A DNA stretch of 64,000 nucleotides from Jannaschia pohangensis. GTDB taxonomy: Bacteria; Pseudomonadota; Alphaproteobacteria; Rhodobacterales; Rhodobacteraceae. The translations under genes and the position numbers were made by a program. The notes below the pieces were generated by a model. The model saw only the letters and a program-made list of their open reading frames with translations, was not told where the DNA came from and did not search any database. The stretch is taken from positions 992,001 through 1,056,000 of the forward strand of contig NZ_FORA01000001.1 in NCBI RefSeq assembly GCF_900113875.1, in the 5' to 3' direction. Positions 25,400-34,747 of this stretch are shown piece after piece (positions within the stretch are counted from its first letter, which is position 1; each line of letters opens with the position of its first letter).

Positions 25400-26584
25400 A
25401 TGCTGCTGCGCTTCTTCGAGACGCTCCGGCAGGCTGGCGTCCCGGTATCGCTGCGCGAACATCTGGCCCTTCTCGAAGGGCTGTCGGCGGGTCTGGTGAC
25501 CCATGATGTCGAAGCGTTCTATTATCTGGCCCGCACCGCGCTGGTGAAAGACGAGCGGCATATCGACCGCTTCGACCGCGCCTTCGCCCAGGCCTTTCAG
25601 GGCCTTTCGGGCATCAGCACGCAGGACGTGCTGGAGGCGATCGACCTGCCCGCCGACTGGCTGGAAAAGCAGGCCGAGAAATTCCTGACACCCGAAGAAC
25701 GCGCCGAGATCGAGGCCCTGGGCGGCTTCGACAAGCTGATGGAAACCCTCAAGGAACGTCTGCGCGAACAGCAGGGCCGCCATCAGGGCGGGTCCAAGTG
25801 GATCGGCACCGCCGGGACCAGCCCCTTCGGTGCCTATGGCTACAACCCCGAAGGCGTGCGCATCGGCCAGGACGAAAGCCGCCATCAGCGCGCGGTCAAG
25901 GTCTGGGACAAGCGCGAATTCCGCAACCTCGACGACAGCGTCGAACTGGGTACCCGCAACATCAAGGTCGCCCTGAAACGCCTGCGGTCCTGGGCCCGCG
26001 ACGGCGCGCACGAGGAGCTGGATCTGGATGGCACGATCCGCTCCACGGCCAAGGCGGGATACCTTGACGTGAAGACCCGGCCCGAGCGGCGCAATGCGGT
26101 CAAGGTCCTGCTGTTCCTCGACGTCGGCGGCTCCATGGACCCGCATGTGAAGGTGGTGGAGGAACTATTCTCGGCGGCGCGGTCCGAATTGCGCACGCTG
26201 GAGCATTTCTACTTCCACAACTGCCTTTACGAAGGGGTCTGGAAGGACAATCGCCGCCGCTGGAACGCCGTGACGCCGACGATGGAGGTGCTCAATACCT
26301 ATGGGCCCGACTATCGCTGCATCTTCGTGGGCGATGCGTCGATGTCGCCCTATGAGATCGCCTATGCCGGGGGCGCCAACGAACATTGGAACGAAGAGCC
26401 GGGGCAGGTCTGGCTGGAGCGGGCGCGTGCCAAATGGACATCGAACCTCTGGATCAATCCCCTGCCCCGAAGTCATTGGGATCACACGCATTCGGTGCGC
26501 CTGATCCGTGACATCTTCGAAGACCGGATGGTGCCGATGACCCTTGAGGGGCTGTCGGCGGGGATGAAGCTGCTGACCCGGTGA
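25400..26584 (+). CDS. VWA domain-containing CoxE-like protein
   Basis: A 394-residue protein of the CoxE/DUF58-related VWA group. The N-terminal helical part starts MLLRFFETLRQAGVPVSL. The VWA domain begins near 228 with LLFLDVGGSMDPHVKVVEEL, whose DVGGS is the family form of the MIDAS metal motif. ERRNAVKVLLF precedes it. These proteins work with MoxR ATPases to load cofactors into enzymes. The likely partner is the MoxR gene that ends at 4564, which is no longer adjacent. Confidence 0.9.
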   Translation: MLLRFFETLRQAGVPVSLREHLALLEGLSAGLVTHDVEAFYYLARTALVKDERHIDRFDRAFAQAFQGLSGISTQDVLEAIDLPADWLEKQAEKFLTPEERAEIEALGGFDKLMETLKERLREQQGRHQGGSKWIGTAGTSPFGAYGYNPEGVRIGQDESRHQRAVKVWDKREFRNLDDSVELGTRNIKVALKRLRSWARDGAHEELDLDGTIRSTAKAGYLDVKTRPERRNAVKVLLFLDVGGSMDPHVKVVEELFSAARSELRTLEHFYFHNCLYEGVWKDNRRRWNAVTPTMEVLNTYGPDYRCIFVGDASMSPYEIAYAGGANEHWNEEPGQVWLERARAKWTSNLWINPLPRSHWDHTHSVRLIRDIFEDRMVPMTLEGLSAGMKLLTR

Positions 26585-26600
26585 CGTCGATCGGCTGATG

Positions 26601-27095
26601 TCAGGGCGTTGTCGAGACGCCGTCCAGAAGACCTTCGTCCAGGTCTGTCCCGTGCAGAACGCTGACGTCGCCCGTGGTCTCCAGGACGACGGCGCGCACC
26701 TCCGAGAAATCCATGACATTCGCCTCGCGCAGCTTGGCCACAAGATCGCTTCGCGCAACGCCCGTCGCCGCCATGTTCGCCTCCAGGATCTGGCCGTCCC
26801 GCATCAGCAGGATCGGCGCATTGTCCGACAGAGCCTTCACCGGCGCAAACCGGGCACGGGCCGTCCCGATCGCCCATTGCACGGCGAACAGGGCCACAAG
26901 GGCCAGGATGCCCTGAACCACCGTCGTTGACGGGCTGAGGACCGTCGCTGCGAGGACCGAGCCAAACGATACGGTCACCGCAAAATCGAACGACGTCATC
27001 TTGGAGAAGGCGCGCAGTCCCGCCAGTCGCACCAAAAGGACCATCACCGGCACCAGAACGGCCGCATCCACGAAATATGTCATCCAGTCCGGCAT
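26601..27095 (-). CDS. DUF421 (YetF-like) membrane protein
   Basis: A 164-residue protein with three N-terminal membrane segments (LVPVMVLLVRLAGLRAFSKM, then VTVSFGSVLAATVLS, then ILALVALFAVQWAIG) and a soluble domain with the DUF421 pattern PILLMRDGQILEANMAATGV. The role is unknown; Bacillus homologues contribute to spore or envelope properties. The start at 27095 (MPDWMTYFVD) gives the usual family N-terminus. It is divergent from the M48 peptidase. Confidence 0.83.
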   Translation of the reverse strand: MPDWMTYFVDAAVLVPVMVLLVRLAGLRAFSKMTSFDFAVTVSFGSVLAATVLSPSTTVVQGILALVALFAVQWAIGTARARFAPVKALSDNAPILLMRDGQILEANMAATGVARSDLVAKLREANVMDFSEVRAVVLETTGDVSVLHGTDLDEGLLDGVSTTP

Positions 27096-27168
27096 CGGCA
27101 CCCCGCCGGACAACGCAGACGACGAGTCGCAGTTCCCTTTCTTACCTGGTCGCCCCATATCAAGGGCC

Positions 27169-27855
27169 ATGATCAAGGCGCCCGCACTCCTTCTCGCCAT
27201 CGGCTACGGCCTCGTCGTGTGGCTGTTCTCGTCCTGGCGGCTCAAGCGGCAGATGGACGCGACGGCGACACCGCTGGATGTCCCGGCGCTTGATCCGGCG
27301 TTGGCCGCCATGGCGACGGCGCTCGATGTCGAACGGATCAAGGTCCATGTCCACGAGGTGGAGCCGATCAACGGCATGGCCATGGCGGACGGGCGCATCT
27401 TCCTGACACGCGGGTTCCTGAACAAGCTGGACGCGGGCGAGGTGACGCCCGACGAATTGGCCAGCGTCATCGCCCATGAGTTGGGTCATGTCGCCCTGGG
27501 CCATGCGCGCCGGCGGCTGATCGACTTTTCGGGCCAGAACGCGATCCGCGTAGTGCTGGCCGGGGTTTTGGGGCGGTTCCTGCCGGGCGTCGGACCCTAT
27601 GTGGCGAACATGCTGGCATCCATCGTGGCCGCGAGGCTGTCACGTCAGGACGAGTACGAGGCCGACGCCTATGCCAGCGCGCTGATGGTCAAGGCGGGCC
27701 TCGGGACCGCGCCGCAAAAGGACCTGTTCCGCAAGTTGGCCAAGCTGTCGGGGATGAAGGGACGCGGCGCGCCCGCCTGGCTGATGAGCCACCCGAGCAC
27801 CGACGACCGCATCACCGCGATCGAGGCGAACGAGGCGAAATGGCGCATCACCTGA
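27169..27855 (+). CDS. M48-family metallopeptidase
   Basis: A 228-residue peptidase with an N-terminal membrane segment (LLLAIGYGLVVWLFSSWRL). The zinc site is VIAHELGHVALGHA (HExxH near residue 106) and the third ligand glutamate is in QDEYEADAYA. A second hydrophobic segment lies around 122-150. MSHPSTDDRI is typical of the HtpX/Ste24-like end. It probably clears damaged membrane proteins. Confidence 0.9.
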   Translation: MIKAPALLLAIGYGLVVWLFSSWRLKRQMDATATPLDVPALDPALAAMATALDVERIKVHVHEVEPINGMAMADGRIFLTRGFLNKLDAGEVTPDELASVIAHELGHVALGHARRRLIDFSGQNAIRVVLAGVLGRFLPGVGPYVANMLASIVAARLSRQDEYEADAYASALMVKAGLGTAPQKDLFRKLAKLSGMKGRGAPAWLMSHPSTDDRITAIEANEAKWRIT

Positions 27856-27908
27856 GCCTTGCCCCGAAGGGCGCGAACCGGCACCGTACCCCGTGACCGG
27901 AGGCGCCC

Positions 27909-28841
27909 TTGACCCTGACCACCACAGACCGCGTGACCCCGCGCCCTGACAGTAGCGCGACCGACGCCGCCATCGTGTGGTCCGCTCCCAAATCCGCGTG
28001 GTTCACGGCAATGGCCCTGGGCGGGATTGTCGGCGTGGTCTTCTTCGCCAGCTGGACCAACCTGATCGTCACGCTGGTGCTGATGTTTCTGACCCTCTGG
28101 CTTGGGCATTCGGTCGGGATGCACCGTCTGCTGATCCATCGGTCGTTCGAGACGCCGCGCTGGCTGGAATACCTGCTGGTCTGGTTGGGAACGCTGGTCG
28201 GCATGGCCGGGCCCATCGGCATGTTCCACATCCACGAGATCCGCGACTGGCAGCAGCAGCAGCCCGATTGCCATTCCTTCGCCAAGCATGACCGTGGCTT
28301 CTGGCGCGATGCCCTCTGGCAGATGCACTACGAGCAGGTGCTGACCCATCCCCCAGATCTGACCATAGAGGCGCGGGTGACCGGGGACCCTTTCTATCGC
28401 TGGCTGGAGGCCACGTGGCGATGGCAGCAACTGCCCCTCGCCCTGCTTCTTCTTGCCTCGGGCGGCATCGGTCTTGTCCTCTGGGGCGTCTGCCTGCGGG
28501 TGGCCGTGTCGCTCGCCGGTCATTGGATCACCGTCCATTTCGCGCATACCGTGGGGCAACGCCCATTCGCGCAACCCGGTCTGGCCGTCGACGGGCGCAA
28601 TCTGCCGGCGCCCTTCGGCCTGCTGACGTGCGGCGAAAGCTGGCACAACAATCACCACGCCTTCCCCCGCTCGGCCCGGATGGGGCATGACGCGAGCCAG
28701 ATCGACCCGGGGTGGTGGCTGATCCGGGGTCTGGCCGCCCTGAACCTCGCCTGGGATATTCGCGTGCCGGGCGGGAACGACACCGTCCATCTGGCTTTAC
28801 CCGCCGCTGCCGATCCGGCACAGACGCGGTATGAAAGCTGA
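27909..28841 (+). CDS. fatty acid desaturase (acyl-CoA desaturase type)
   Basis: A 310-residue membrane di-iron enzyme. The first histidine box is HRLLIHRS (about 79) and the last is HNNHHAFP (about 251), between which are two pairs of membrane helices. The gene begins with TTG at 27909, supported by GGAGG five bases upstream. It would introduce a double bond in acyl chains. The last 11 bp overlap the kinase gene. Confidence 0.85.
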   Translation: MTLTTTDRVTPRPDSSATDAAIVWSAPKSAWFTAMALGGIVGVVFFASWTNLIVTLVLMFLTLWLGHSVGMHRLLIHRSFETPRWLEYLLVWLGTLVGMAGPIGMFHIHEIRDWQQQQPDCHSFAKHDRGFWRDALWQMHYEQVLTHPPDLTIEARVTGDPFYRWLEATWRWQQLPLALLLLASGGIGLVLWGVCLRVAVSLAGHWITVHFAHTVGQRPFAQPGLAVDGRNLPAPFGLLTCGESWHNNHHAFPRSARMGHDASQIDPGWWLIRGLAALNLAWDIRVPGGNDTVHLALPAAADPAQTRYES

Positions 28842-29697
28842 CATCCTCTGCATCGGCGCGGTCCTGTGGGACATCATCGGCCGGTCGAACTCTCACATGG
28901 AGCGCGGGTCGGACGTGCCGGGCCACATCGTGCGCATTCCGGGCGGCGTGGCGTTGAACATCGCCATGGCGGCCAAGGCATATGGCATGACGCCCGCCCT
29001 CCTGTCGGTCGTCGGCCGCGATGCCGAGGGGGACGAGTTGATCGCCGCCTGTGACCGTCTGGGGCTGGTGACCGAGACGGTCTATCGGTCGGACGACCTG
29101 CGCACCGACGTCTACATGGCGGTCGAGGGGGGCAACGGCCTGATCGCGGCGATTGCCGATGCGCATTCGCTGGAAAAGGCGGGGGACAAGATTTTGGCCC
29201 CACTGGCGGAGATGCCCGACTGGTCAGGGCCGATCGCACTCGATGGAAATCTTACGCTGGACCTGCTGTCGCAGATTGCCGCCGATACGGCCTTTGCCAG
29301 TGCCGACCTGCGGATCGCCCCCGCTTCGCCCGGCAAGGCCGAGCGTCTGATCCCGTTCCTGACCCACCCGTCGGCCACGCTCTATGTGAACCTGGAAGAG
29401 GCGGGTCTGATCCTGCATGCCGCGCAACCCGATGCCGCCAGCGCGGCCAACGCGCTTCGGTCCCGCGGCCTGCACCGTGCCGTGGTCACCGACGGCCCGC
29501 GGGCGGCGGCCTGCGCACATCCAGGCGGTGTCGTCACCTGCGCGCCGCGTCAAGTCATGGTGACCCGGGTCACCGGCGCGGGCGACACTTTCATGGCCGC
29601 CCATATCGCCGCCGAAGTCGAGGGCGCCGACCCCGATACCGCCTTGACCCGCGCGTCCGAGGCGGCGGCGACCTATGTCTCGGGGGATACCTACTAG
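28831..29697 (+). CDS. PfkB-family carbohydrate kinase (pseudouridine kinase-like)
   Basis: A 288-residue ribokinase-fold kinase. The first PfkB signature region is IPGGVALNIAMAAKAYGM, and the catalytic second signature is VTRVTGAGDTFMAAH (Asp near residue 250). The overall pattern is closest in my reading to pseudouridine kinases, which in many bacteria are followed by a pseudouridine-5'-phosphate glycosidase gene. None follows here, so the substrate remains open. Confidence 0.82.
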   Translation: MKADILCIGAVLWDIIGRSNSHMERGSDVPGHIVRIPGGVALNIAMAAKAYGMTPALLSVVGRDAEGDELIAACDRLGLVTETVYRSDDLRTDVYMAVEGGNGLIAAIADAHSLEKAGDKILAPLAEMPDWSGPIALDGNLTLDLLSQIAADTAFASADLRIAPASPGKAERLIPFLTHPSATLYVNLEEAGLILHAAQPDAASAANALRSRGLHRAVVTDGPRAAACAHPGGVVTCAPRQVMVTRVTGAGDTFMAAHIAAEVEGADPDTALTRASEAAATYVSGDTY

Positions 29698-29907
29698 CCC
29701 CGCATCCAGCCGTGCGGCGTCGGTCTTTCGCCGACCCGAATGGCAACTTCGCCATTCGTAAGATCACCGATTTGGCAGACTGACGCCAAGGGTCGGAGAC
29801 GGTTGCCCGGACAGGGAGGCAAATGGTCGCGGCGGTGCAGAAAAACCCTTCACATCTGCATTATTTCGCCACGTTCCTCTGGGAATATACCATCATATCA
29901 AGTGACC

Positions 29908-29927
29908 TTTGCCCGACCACGGGCAAA
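29908..29927. other. palindrome upstream of the BLUF gene
   Basis: TTTGCCCGACCACGGGCAAA has perfect 8-bp arms around ACCA and ends 21 bp before the BLUF start. It may be an operator or a leader hairpin near the ribosome site. A second 8-bp hairpin, CGAATGGC-AACTTC-GCCATTCG, lies at 29737-29758. Confidence 0.45.
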
Positions 29928-29948
29928 AACCGACATGGGATTCCGAAC

Positions 29949-30362
29949 ATGAACCTTACGCGCCTCGTGTACTACAGCCAGCGTAACCCGTCGCTCAGCC
30001 TCAAGATGCCCGAACTGATGGAGACATGTCATCGCAACAACTCCGCGATGAACGTGACCGGCATCCTGCACTACAACGGGAACGCCTTTCTTCAGGTGCT
30101 GGAGGGGGGCCGCGCCGAAGTCAGCTCCATCTATCACCGCATCGCCGCCGACCCCCGGCACATCAACATCATCCTGATCCATTGCTCCGACGTGCGCGAG
30201 CGGATGTTCCCGACCTGGTCCATGGGCCTGCACGAGGGCATGGACGAGAAGACCAAGAACATCTTCCTGCGCTACTTCGCCAGCAATATCGTGAACCCGG
30301 AAACGGTCAGTCAGGAAAGCCTGCTGGACGTCCTTCAGGATCTGTCGGCCGAACTGGGCTGA
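29949..30362 (+). CDS. BLUF-domain blue-light sensor
   Basis: A 137-residue stand-alone BLUF protein. Residues needed for the flavin photocycle can be placed: Tyr8 (LTRLVYYS), Asn31 (RNNSAM), Gln49 (FLQVLEGG) and Trp90 (MFPTWSMG). The region after 100 forms a short helical C-terminus, with no output enzyme, so it must signal through a partner protein. The ATG at 29949 gives the usual N-terminus. Confidence 0.92.
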   Translation: MNLTRLVYYSQRNPSLSLKMPELMETCHRNNSAMNVTGILHYNGNAFLQVLEGGRAEVSSIYHRIAADPRHINIILIHCSDVRERMFPTWSMGLHEGMDEKTKNIFLRYFASNIVNPETVSQESLLDVLQDLSAELG

Positions 30363-30394
30363 CCCCCGGCCCTGCGGGGTCACCGGCACAAGAA

Positions 30395-30428
30395 AACGCC
30401 CCGTCCCGATCATCTCGGGCGGGGCGTT
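30395..30428. terminator. intrinsic terminator hairpin after the BLUF gene
   Basis: AACGCCCCG and CGGGGCGTT pair, followed inward by a CCCGA/TCGGG stem with loop TCATC. A CTTCT tail follows on the plus strand and AAAA lies on the other side, so it may work for both converging genes. Confidence 0.75.
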
Positions 30429-30473
30429 CTTCTGTCCGAATGTCTGATCTTTCGAGGAGTGTCCCCCGCCGGG

Positions 30474-30755
30474 TCAGGCGCGAGCGGGGCTGCGGCTGCG
30501 ACGGCGGGCGCGCTCAAGCTCGGAACGGGCGCGGGCCAGCTTGGCCTCGGCGGCGTTGCGCTGGCGGTTGGACCTGGCCAGCTCTGCGACATAGGCGTCC
30601 GATACGTTTTCGACGGCCTTGCGCTGCCGATTGCTGTCGACCATTCGCACCAGGAGGACCGCTGCAACCGCGGCCAGAACCAACCCCGCATCGGGGATCG
30701 GAAGGGAGACGTTCGCCAAATCCGAGGCGAAATCGAGAACGAGTGTCATGGTCAT
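30474..30755 (-). CDS. small membrane-anchored coiled-coil protein
   Basis: A 93-residue protein of unknown function. An N-terminal hydrophobic segment (PDAGLVLAAVAAVLLVRMV, about 21-39) is followed by a charged helix with heptad character (RQRNAAEAKLARARSELERA). NRQRKAVE and NRQRNAAE are a short internal repeat. It follows the 263-residue gene by 15 bp. Confidence 0.6.
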   Translation of the reverse strand: MTMTLVLDFASDLANVSLPIPDAGLVLAAVAAVLLVRMVDSNRQRKAVENVSDAYVAELARSNRQRNAAEAKLARARSELERARRRSRSPARA

Positions 30756-30770
30756 GTCCGAAGCCTTTCG

Positions 30771-31562
30771 TTAGCGCATCGTAAAGTTGGTCCAGGGCAG
30801 CGCATCGGCGTCGGCCCCGGTTTCGGCTGGATCCTGCGTCGGTCGCGCCGGATCGAGAGAGGCCCGCGCGACGGTCCTGAGTTCGAGTTGTGCGGTGTCA
30901 CGGTCCCAGATCACTTCCAGATCGGCCAGACCGACCTCGAGCAATTGCAGGCTTCCGACAACCTGGAACCCGGCTTGCGGGCAATCGAGGACCTTCTGGA
31001 CCAGATCGGTGACCTGCTGTTGCCGCGACGACCAATCCGCCGAGACCGTGGCGGTGCTGCGCCCCCGCTCCATCGCCATCAGGTTGAATTCGACCGCAGC
31101 GACACAGGCGATGGTCGACGTGGTGAAATTGCGCAGCGGCGCGGCCTCCGGCGTCGCTTCGGTCACGCTTGCCGTTGCGACAACTTCGACCGGATCGTCG
31201 CTTGCCGCAGGCGTGTCGGGGGATGCCTCGATCAAGGCCACGTCCTGCGTCGGCGCCTCGATCTCGATTTCAGCGACGGGGGACGGTGTGGCATCCAGGG
31301 CCGGTGTCTCGATGGACACGGCGGCAATGGGCGTATCTGCGGCGCTATCGACCGCCGGGTCGGAGCGGAGCGAAAGGAAGGACACTGCGCCGATGGCCAC
31401 GATCACGGCGCCCAGGCTCAGGGGGACCGCGCCAAACCCCTTGGAGCCGCTGTTCTGTTCGACCCGATCCGACAAGCGTCGCGCGCGCGACGAATGGACA
31501 CCACCACGGGCGCTTACACCAACGCCTTCTTCTGTGTTGTTCTTCTTAGGCATAGCTAACAC
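30771..31562 (-). CDS. single-pass membrane protein, unknown
   Basis: Up to 263 residues; the start is either GTG at 31562 or ATG at 31553 (MPKKNNTEEG). A basic cytoplasmic N-terminus (SSRARRLSDR) leads to one membrane helix (VPLSLGAVIVAIGAVSFLSL, about 46-65), an Ala/Pro/Glu-rich linker (about 70-140), and a compact C-terminal part with two cysteines (STIACVAAVEF and KVLDCPQAG) that could form a disulphide in the periplasm. I recognise no family. It lies between two other unknown small genes on the same strand. Confidence 0.65.
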   Translation of the reverse strand: MLAMPKKNNTEEGVGVSARGGVHSSRARRLSDRVEQNSGSKGFGAVPLSLGAVIVAIGAVSFLSLRSDPAVDSAADTPIAAVSIETPALDATPSPVAEIEIEAPTQDVALIEASPDTPAASDDPVEVVATASVTEATPEAAPLRNFTTSTIACVAAVEFNLMAMERGRSTATVSADWSSRQQQVTDLVQKVLDCPQAGFQVVGSLQLLEVGLADLEVIWDRDTAQLELRTVARASLDPARPTQDPAETGADADALPWTNFTMR

Positions 31563-31593
31563 TCACACTTTGCTACTCGTTCTGTACTCACCG

Positions 31594-31803
31594 CTAAGCT
31601 TTCTTTGCAAACCTGAAGTGCTGGACGCCGTCGACGACGCCCTTGCTGAGGTTGATGTTCATCATGGCCGACAGGTCGGTCAGCATCTGCTCATTGTCCG
31701 CAAGCGATACGGGAGAGTTCGCATCCGACAGCGTCAGGGTGAGCCCAAGCTCGATCACGACCTGCTGAAGGACACCTTGGAACCGGTGTGAATAGACAAT
31801 CAT
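31594..31803 (-). CDS. small soluble protein, unknown
   Basis: A 69-residue protein starting MIVYSHRFQGVLQQVVIELG with AGAGG before the ATG. It has no membrane segment and no recognised domain. It is first in a run of three unknown minus-strand genes. The GC content around its start drops, as at a promoter. Confidence 0.55.
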   Translation of the reverse strand: MIVYSHRFQGVLQQVVIELGLTLTLSDANSPVSLADNEQMLTDLSAMMNINLSKGVVDGVQHFRFAKKA

Positions 31804-32061
31804 TCGCCTCTAACCATATCGAATTTAAGATCTTCACCCGTTGTATTGTCAGAAAGATTGGCGAAAATATGGTGGATGGCGGCAGTTTTCTCTGTTTGTG
31901 AGAATTGGTCAGTCGGCGATCACCAAAGCCGCGCAGTTGGCAGATTTTCCGGCAGAAGACGAATGACGCAGCCGGGCTCCGGGCCCCTCAGCGGTCGGTC
32001 GCTTGTTCCTGTCGACGCCTCGGCCTATGTGAAGGGAAGAAACAAGGAACAGGCGCGCTTG

Positions 32062-32772
32062 ATGCAACTTGGCGACGACATTCCACCGCGCCCGGCGCGC
32101 CCAGGGCTGCTGGCACGGCTGAGGAACAATTTTCTGACCGGTCTGATCGTGATCGCCCCGATCGGTCTCACGTTCTGGCTGATCTGGTCGGTGATCGGCT
32201 GGTTCGATGGATGGGTGCTGCCCTTCATCCCGCTCAGCTATCGGCCCGACATCTGGCTGTTGCAACGTTTCGGCCTTGATCTCGACATTCGCGGGATCGG
32301 CGTGGGCATCTTCCTGCTGTTCACCCTGCTCGTGGGTATGCTTGCCAAGGGTCTGATCGGGCGGTCGATTCTGCGTTATGCGGAAAATCTGGTTCAGACG
32401 ATGCCGGTCGTTCGCTCGGTCTACAGCGGCCTCAAGCAGATCGCGGAAACCATTCTGGCGCAGGATCAATCCAGCTTCGAGACGGCCTGCCTGATCGAAT
32501 ACCCGCGCAAGGGGATCTGGGCGCTCGGCTTCGTGTCGACCAGTGCCAAGGGCGAGGTTGCGGCCCGGGCCGGCATCCCGATGGTGTCCGTCTTCCTTCC
32601 GACCACGCCCAACCCGACATCCGGGTTCCTTCTGTTCCTGCCCGAAGATGATGTCATCATCCTCGACATGTCGGTGGAGGATGCGGCCAAGCTCGTCATC
32701 TCGGCGGGTCTGGTCTATCCCGGCTCCAAGGATCCCGAGAACGCGCCCCAGGGTGCGACCGTCGTGGAATAA
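32062..32772 (+). CDS. DUF502 family membrane protein
   Basis: A 236-residue protein with two membrane helices (FLTGLIVIAPIGLTFWLIWS, about 25-44, and GIGVGIFLLFTLLVGMLAKG, about 78-97), then the DUF502 core with SVYSGLKQIAETIL and PTTPNPTSGFLLFLPEDDVI. Homologues are widespread in proteobacteria, and plant relatives (LIKE COV) influence vesicle traffic; the bacterial role is unknown. In-frame starts exist further upstream. Confidence 0.87.
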   Translation: MQLGDDIPPRPARPGLLARLRNNFLTGLIVIAPIGLTFWLIWSVIGWFDGWVLPFIPLSYRPDIWLLQRFGLDLDIRGIGVGIFLLFTLLVGMLAKGLIGRSILRYAENLVQTMPVVRSVYSGLKQIAETILAQDQSSFETACLIEYPRKGIWALGFVSTSAKGEVAARAGIPMVSVFLPTTPNPTSGFLLFLPEDDVIILDMSVEDAAKLVISAGLVYPGSKDPENAPQGATVVE

Positions 32773-32868
32773 CGAAAGTCGCCCCGACTTCTTCCGATTT
32801 GCGCCACTTCGGTGCCAGAACCGCCCGTGATGCTGACCCGAACGCCGTTGATGCGGGAAGGACAGCAC

Positions 32869-33321
32869 ATGGACGAAACATTCGCCGCCCGGATCGCCCG
32901 GATCGAAGCCGCGTCCCAGCAGAACATGCAGCAAGAGGAACCCGCGCAGCACCGTCAGGCCGTGGCCGCGTCCCATTCGGATGAGGAGTCTCCGGTCTGG
33001 ACCTTGCTGGCCATTCCGATCTGCTTTGCCCTGGGGTTCCTCAGCATCCTGATCGGCAAGGGTATCGACGTCTATGTCCTTGGCAACCCTGACATAACCT
33101 TTGACGGCTGGATCACGCTGAGCAAGGGCGGCTTTGGCGCGGCCCTCGTCCTGTCGTTTGCATTGGACCGATTGTTGCCGTCCTCCCAACTGGGCGTTTA
33201 CGCCACGACGGCCGGTTTCATTGTCGGCGCGCAGTTTCACGCAGAGATCGCGAACTATGCCCCGGTGCTGTGGGACTGGATGTTCGCCAACCCGATGCTG
33301 CTGGAACTGGCCGGGCGCTGA
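32869..33321 (+). CDS. hypothetical membrane protein
   Basis: A 150-residue protein. AAGGACAGCAC precedes the ATG at 32869. The first 45 residues are polar with a Gln/Glu-rich helix, followed by membrane segments LLAIPICFALGFLSILIGKG, GGFGAALVLSFALDRLL and VYATTAGFIVGAQFH. No family is recognised. It converges on murD with a 9-bp gap. Confidence 0.65.
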   Translation: MDETFAARIARIEAASQQNMQQEEPAQHRQAVAASHSDEESPVWTLLAIPICFALGFLSILIGKGIDVYVLGNPDITFDGWITLSKGGFGAALVLSFALDRLLPSSQLGVYATTAGFIVGAQFHAEIANYAPVLWDWMFANPMLLELAGR

Positions 33322-33330
33322 CCGCTCCGG

Positions 33331-34716
33331 TCAGATGTCGAGCGCGGTGACACAGGCGGCGAAATCCTCGCCCCGCTTTTCGAAGTTGTCGTATTGATCG
33401 AAGCTGGCCGCCGCCGGGGCCAGCAGAACGACGTCCCCCGCCTCCGCTTCGGAGGCCGCGCGGGCCACCGCGACGGCCATGTCGGTGCAGACCTCCGCCT
33501 CGATATCGGGGCCAAGCGCCACGGCAAAGGCCGCCGCTTCGCGCCCGATAACATAGGCTTTGGCGACAGTGCCGAAATGCGGCTGCAAGGACTCCAGCCC
33601 GCCCTCCTTCATCAGCCCGCCACAGATCCAGCGGATGCGCTTGAAGGCCTGCAAGGCCTGTGCGGCGGCATCCACGTTCGTCGCCTTGCTGTCGTTGACG
33701 AAGGTCACGCCCGCCCGCTCCGCAATCCGCTGCGAGCGGTGCGGCAGGCCCGGATAGCTGCGCAGCCCCGCCTCGATCTCGCGCGGGGCAAGGCCAAGGG
33801 TCCGCGCGGCGGCCCAGGCACAACAGGCGTTCTGATGGTTGTGCCGACCGGGCAGGCCGGGAATGTCGCGCAGATCGACGCTGGCGACCTGCCGTCCCTT
33901 GCGCATCTCGGCCAGCCAACCCTTGCGCGCCGTCACCTGCCAGCCCGGCCCGCTGAGCTTGCCAAGGGAGACGCGGATGACGCGATCATCGCCGGGCGCT
34001 TCGGACATCTGATTGGCCAGATAACGCCCCTCGTTCTCGTCCACGCCGATCACCGCCCGCTCCGGCCCGCCCTCGGCGAACAGCCGACGCTTCGCCGCGA
34101 AATAGCCGCCCGGGCCGCCGTGCCGGTCCAGATGGTCGGGCGACAGATTGGTGAAGACGCAGACGTCCGGCGTCAGGCTGCGTGCGAGATCGGTCTGATA
34201 GCTGCTGAGTTCCAGAACCACGATATCCGCCTCGCCCAGGGGATCGAGGTCGAGGACACCGCGCCCGATATTCCCGGCCAGATGGGCCTGCCGCCCGGCC
34301 TGCGCCAGCACGTGATGAAGCAGCGCCGAGGTCGTGGATTTGCCGTTCGATCCGGTGATGCAGACGACGCGCGGCGCCTCGCCATCATGGCCGAGCGAGC
34401 GGAAGAACAGGCCGATGTCGTTGTCCACCGCGACACCCGCCTCCCAGGCGGCGCGGATCGCGGGGTGCGGCGCGGGGTAGAGGTGCGGAATGCCGGGTGA
34501 CGTGACCAGCGTGGCAACACCGTCAAGCGCGCCCTCGCGCGTCAGGTCCCGCACCTCGAACCCCTCGGCCTCGCCCCCCTCGCGCCCCTTTGCCCCGTCG
34601 TCCCAGACCACCACATGCGCGCCCCCGGCGTGCAGGGCCCGCGCCGCCGTCAGGCCAGAGCGGCCAAGCCCCAGAACGGCGACGGTCGCATTTTCGAAAC
34701 CACGGACGGGGATCAT
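33331..34716 (-). CDS. murD: UDP-N-acetylmuramoylalanine--D-glutamate ligase MurD
   Basis: A 461-residue Mur ligase that adds D-glutamate to UDP-MurNAc-L-Ala in the cytoplasm. The N-terminal Rossmann motif is [17 protein letters not shown], the ATP loop is [15 protein letters not shown] (about residue 119), and [20 protein letters not shown] marks the C-terminal domain. The start at 34716 ([14 protein letters not shown]) matches family length. It ends the dcw run here: no ftsW follows; instead a convergent gene abuts its end. Confidence 0.96.
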   Translation of the reverse strand: MIPVRGFENATVAVLGLGRSGLTAARALHAGGAHVVVWDDGAKGREGGEAEGFEVRDLTREGALDGVATLVTSPGIPHLYPAPHPAIRAAWEAGVAVDNDIGLFFRSLGHDGEAPRVVCITGSNGKSTTSALLHHVLAQAGRQAHLAGNIGRGVLDLDPLGEADIVVLELSSYQTDLARSLTPDVCVFTNLSPDHLDRHGGPGGYFAAKRRLFAEGGPERAVIGVDENEGRYLANQMSEAPGDDRVIRVSLGKLSGPGWQVTARKGWLAEMRKGRQVASVDLRDIPGLPGRHNHQNACCAWAAARTLGLAPREIEAGLRSYPGLPHRSQRIAERAGVTFVNDSKATNVDAAAQALQAFKRIRWICGGLMKEGGLESLQPHFGTVAKAYVIGREAAAFAVALGPDIEAEVCTDMAVAVARAASEAEAGDVVLLAPAAASFDQYDNFEKRGEDFAACVTALDI

Positions 34717-34747
34717 CTTGAAACCTCGAAATCTGAGACGGCGGCGG

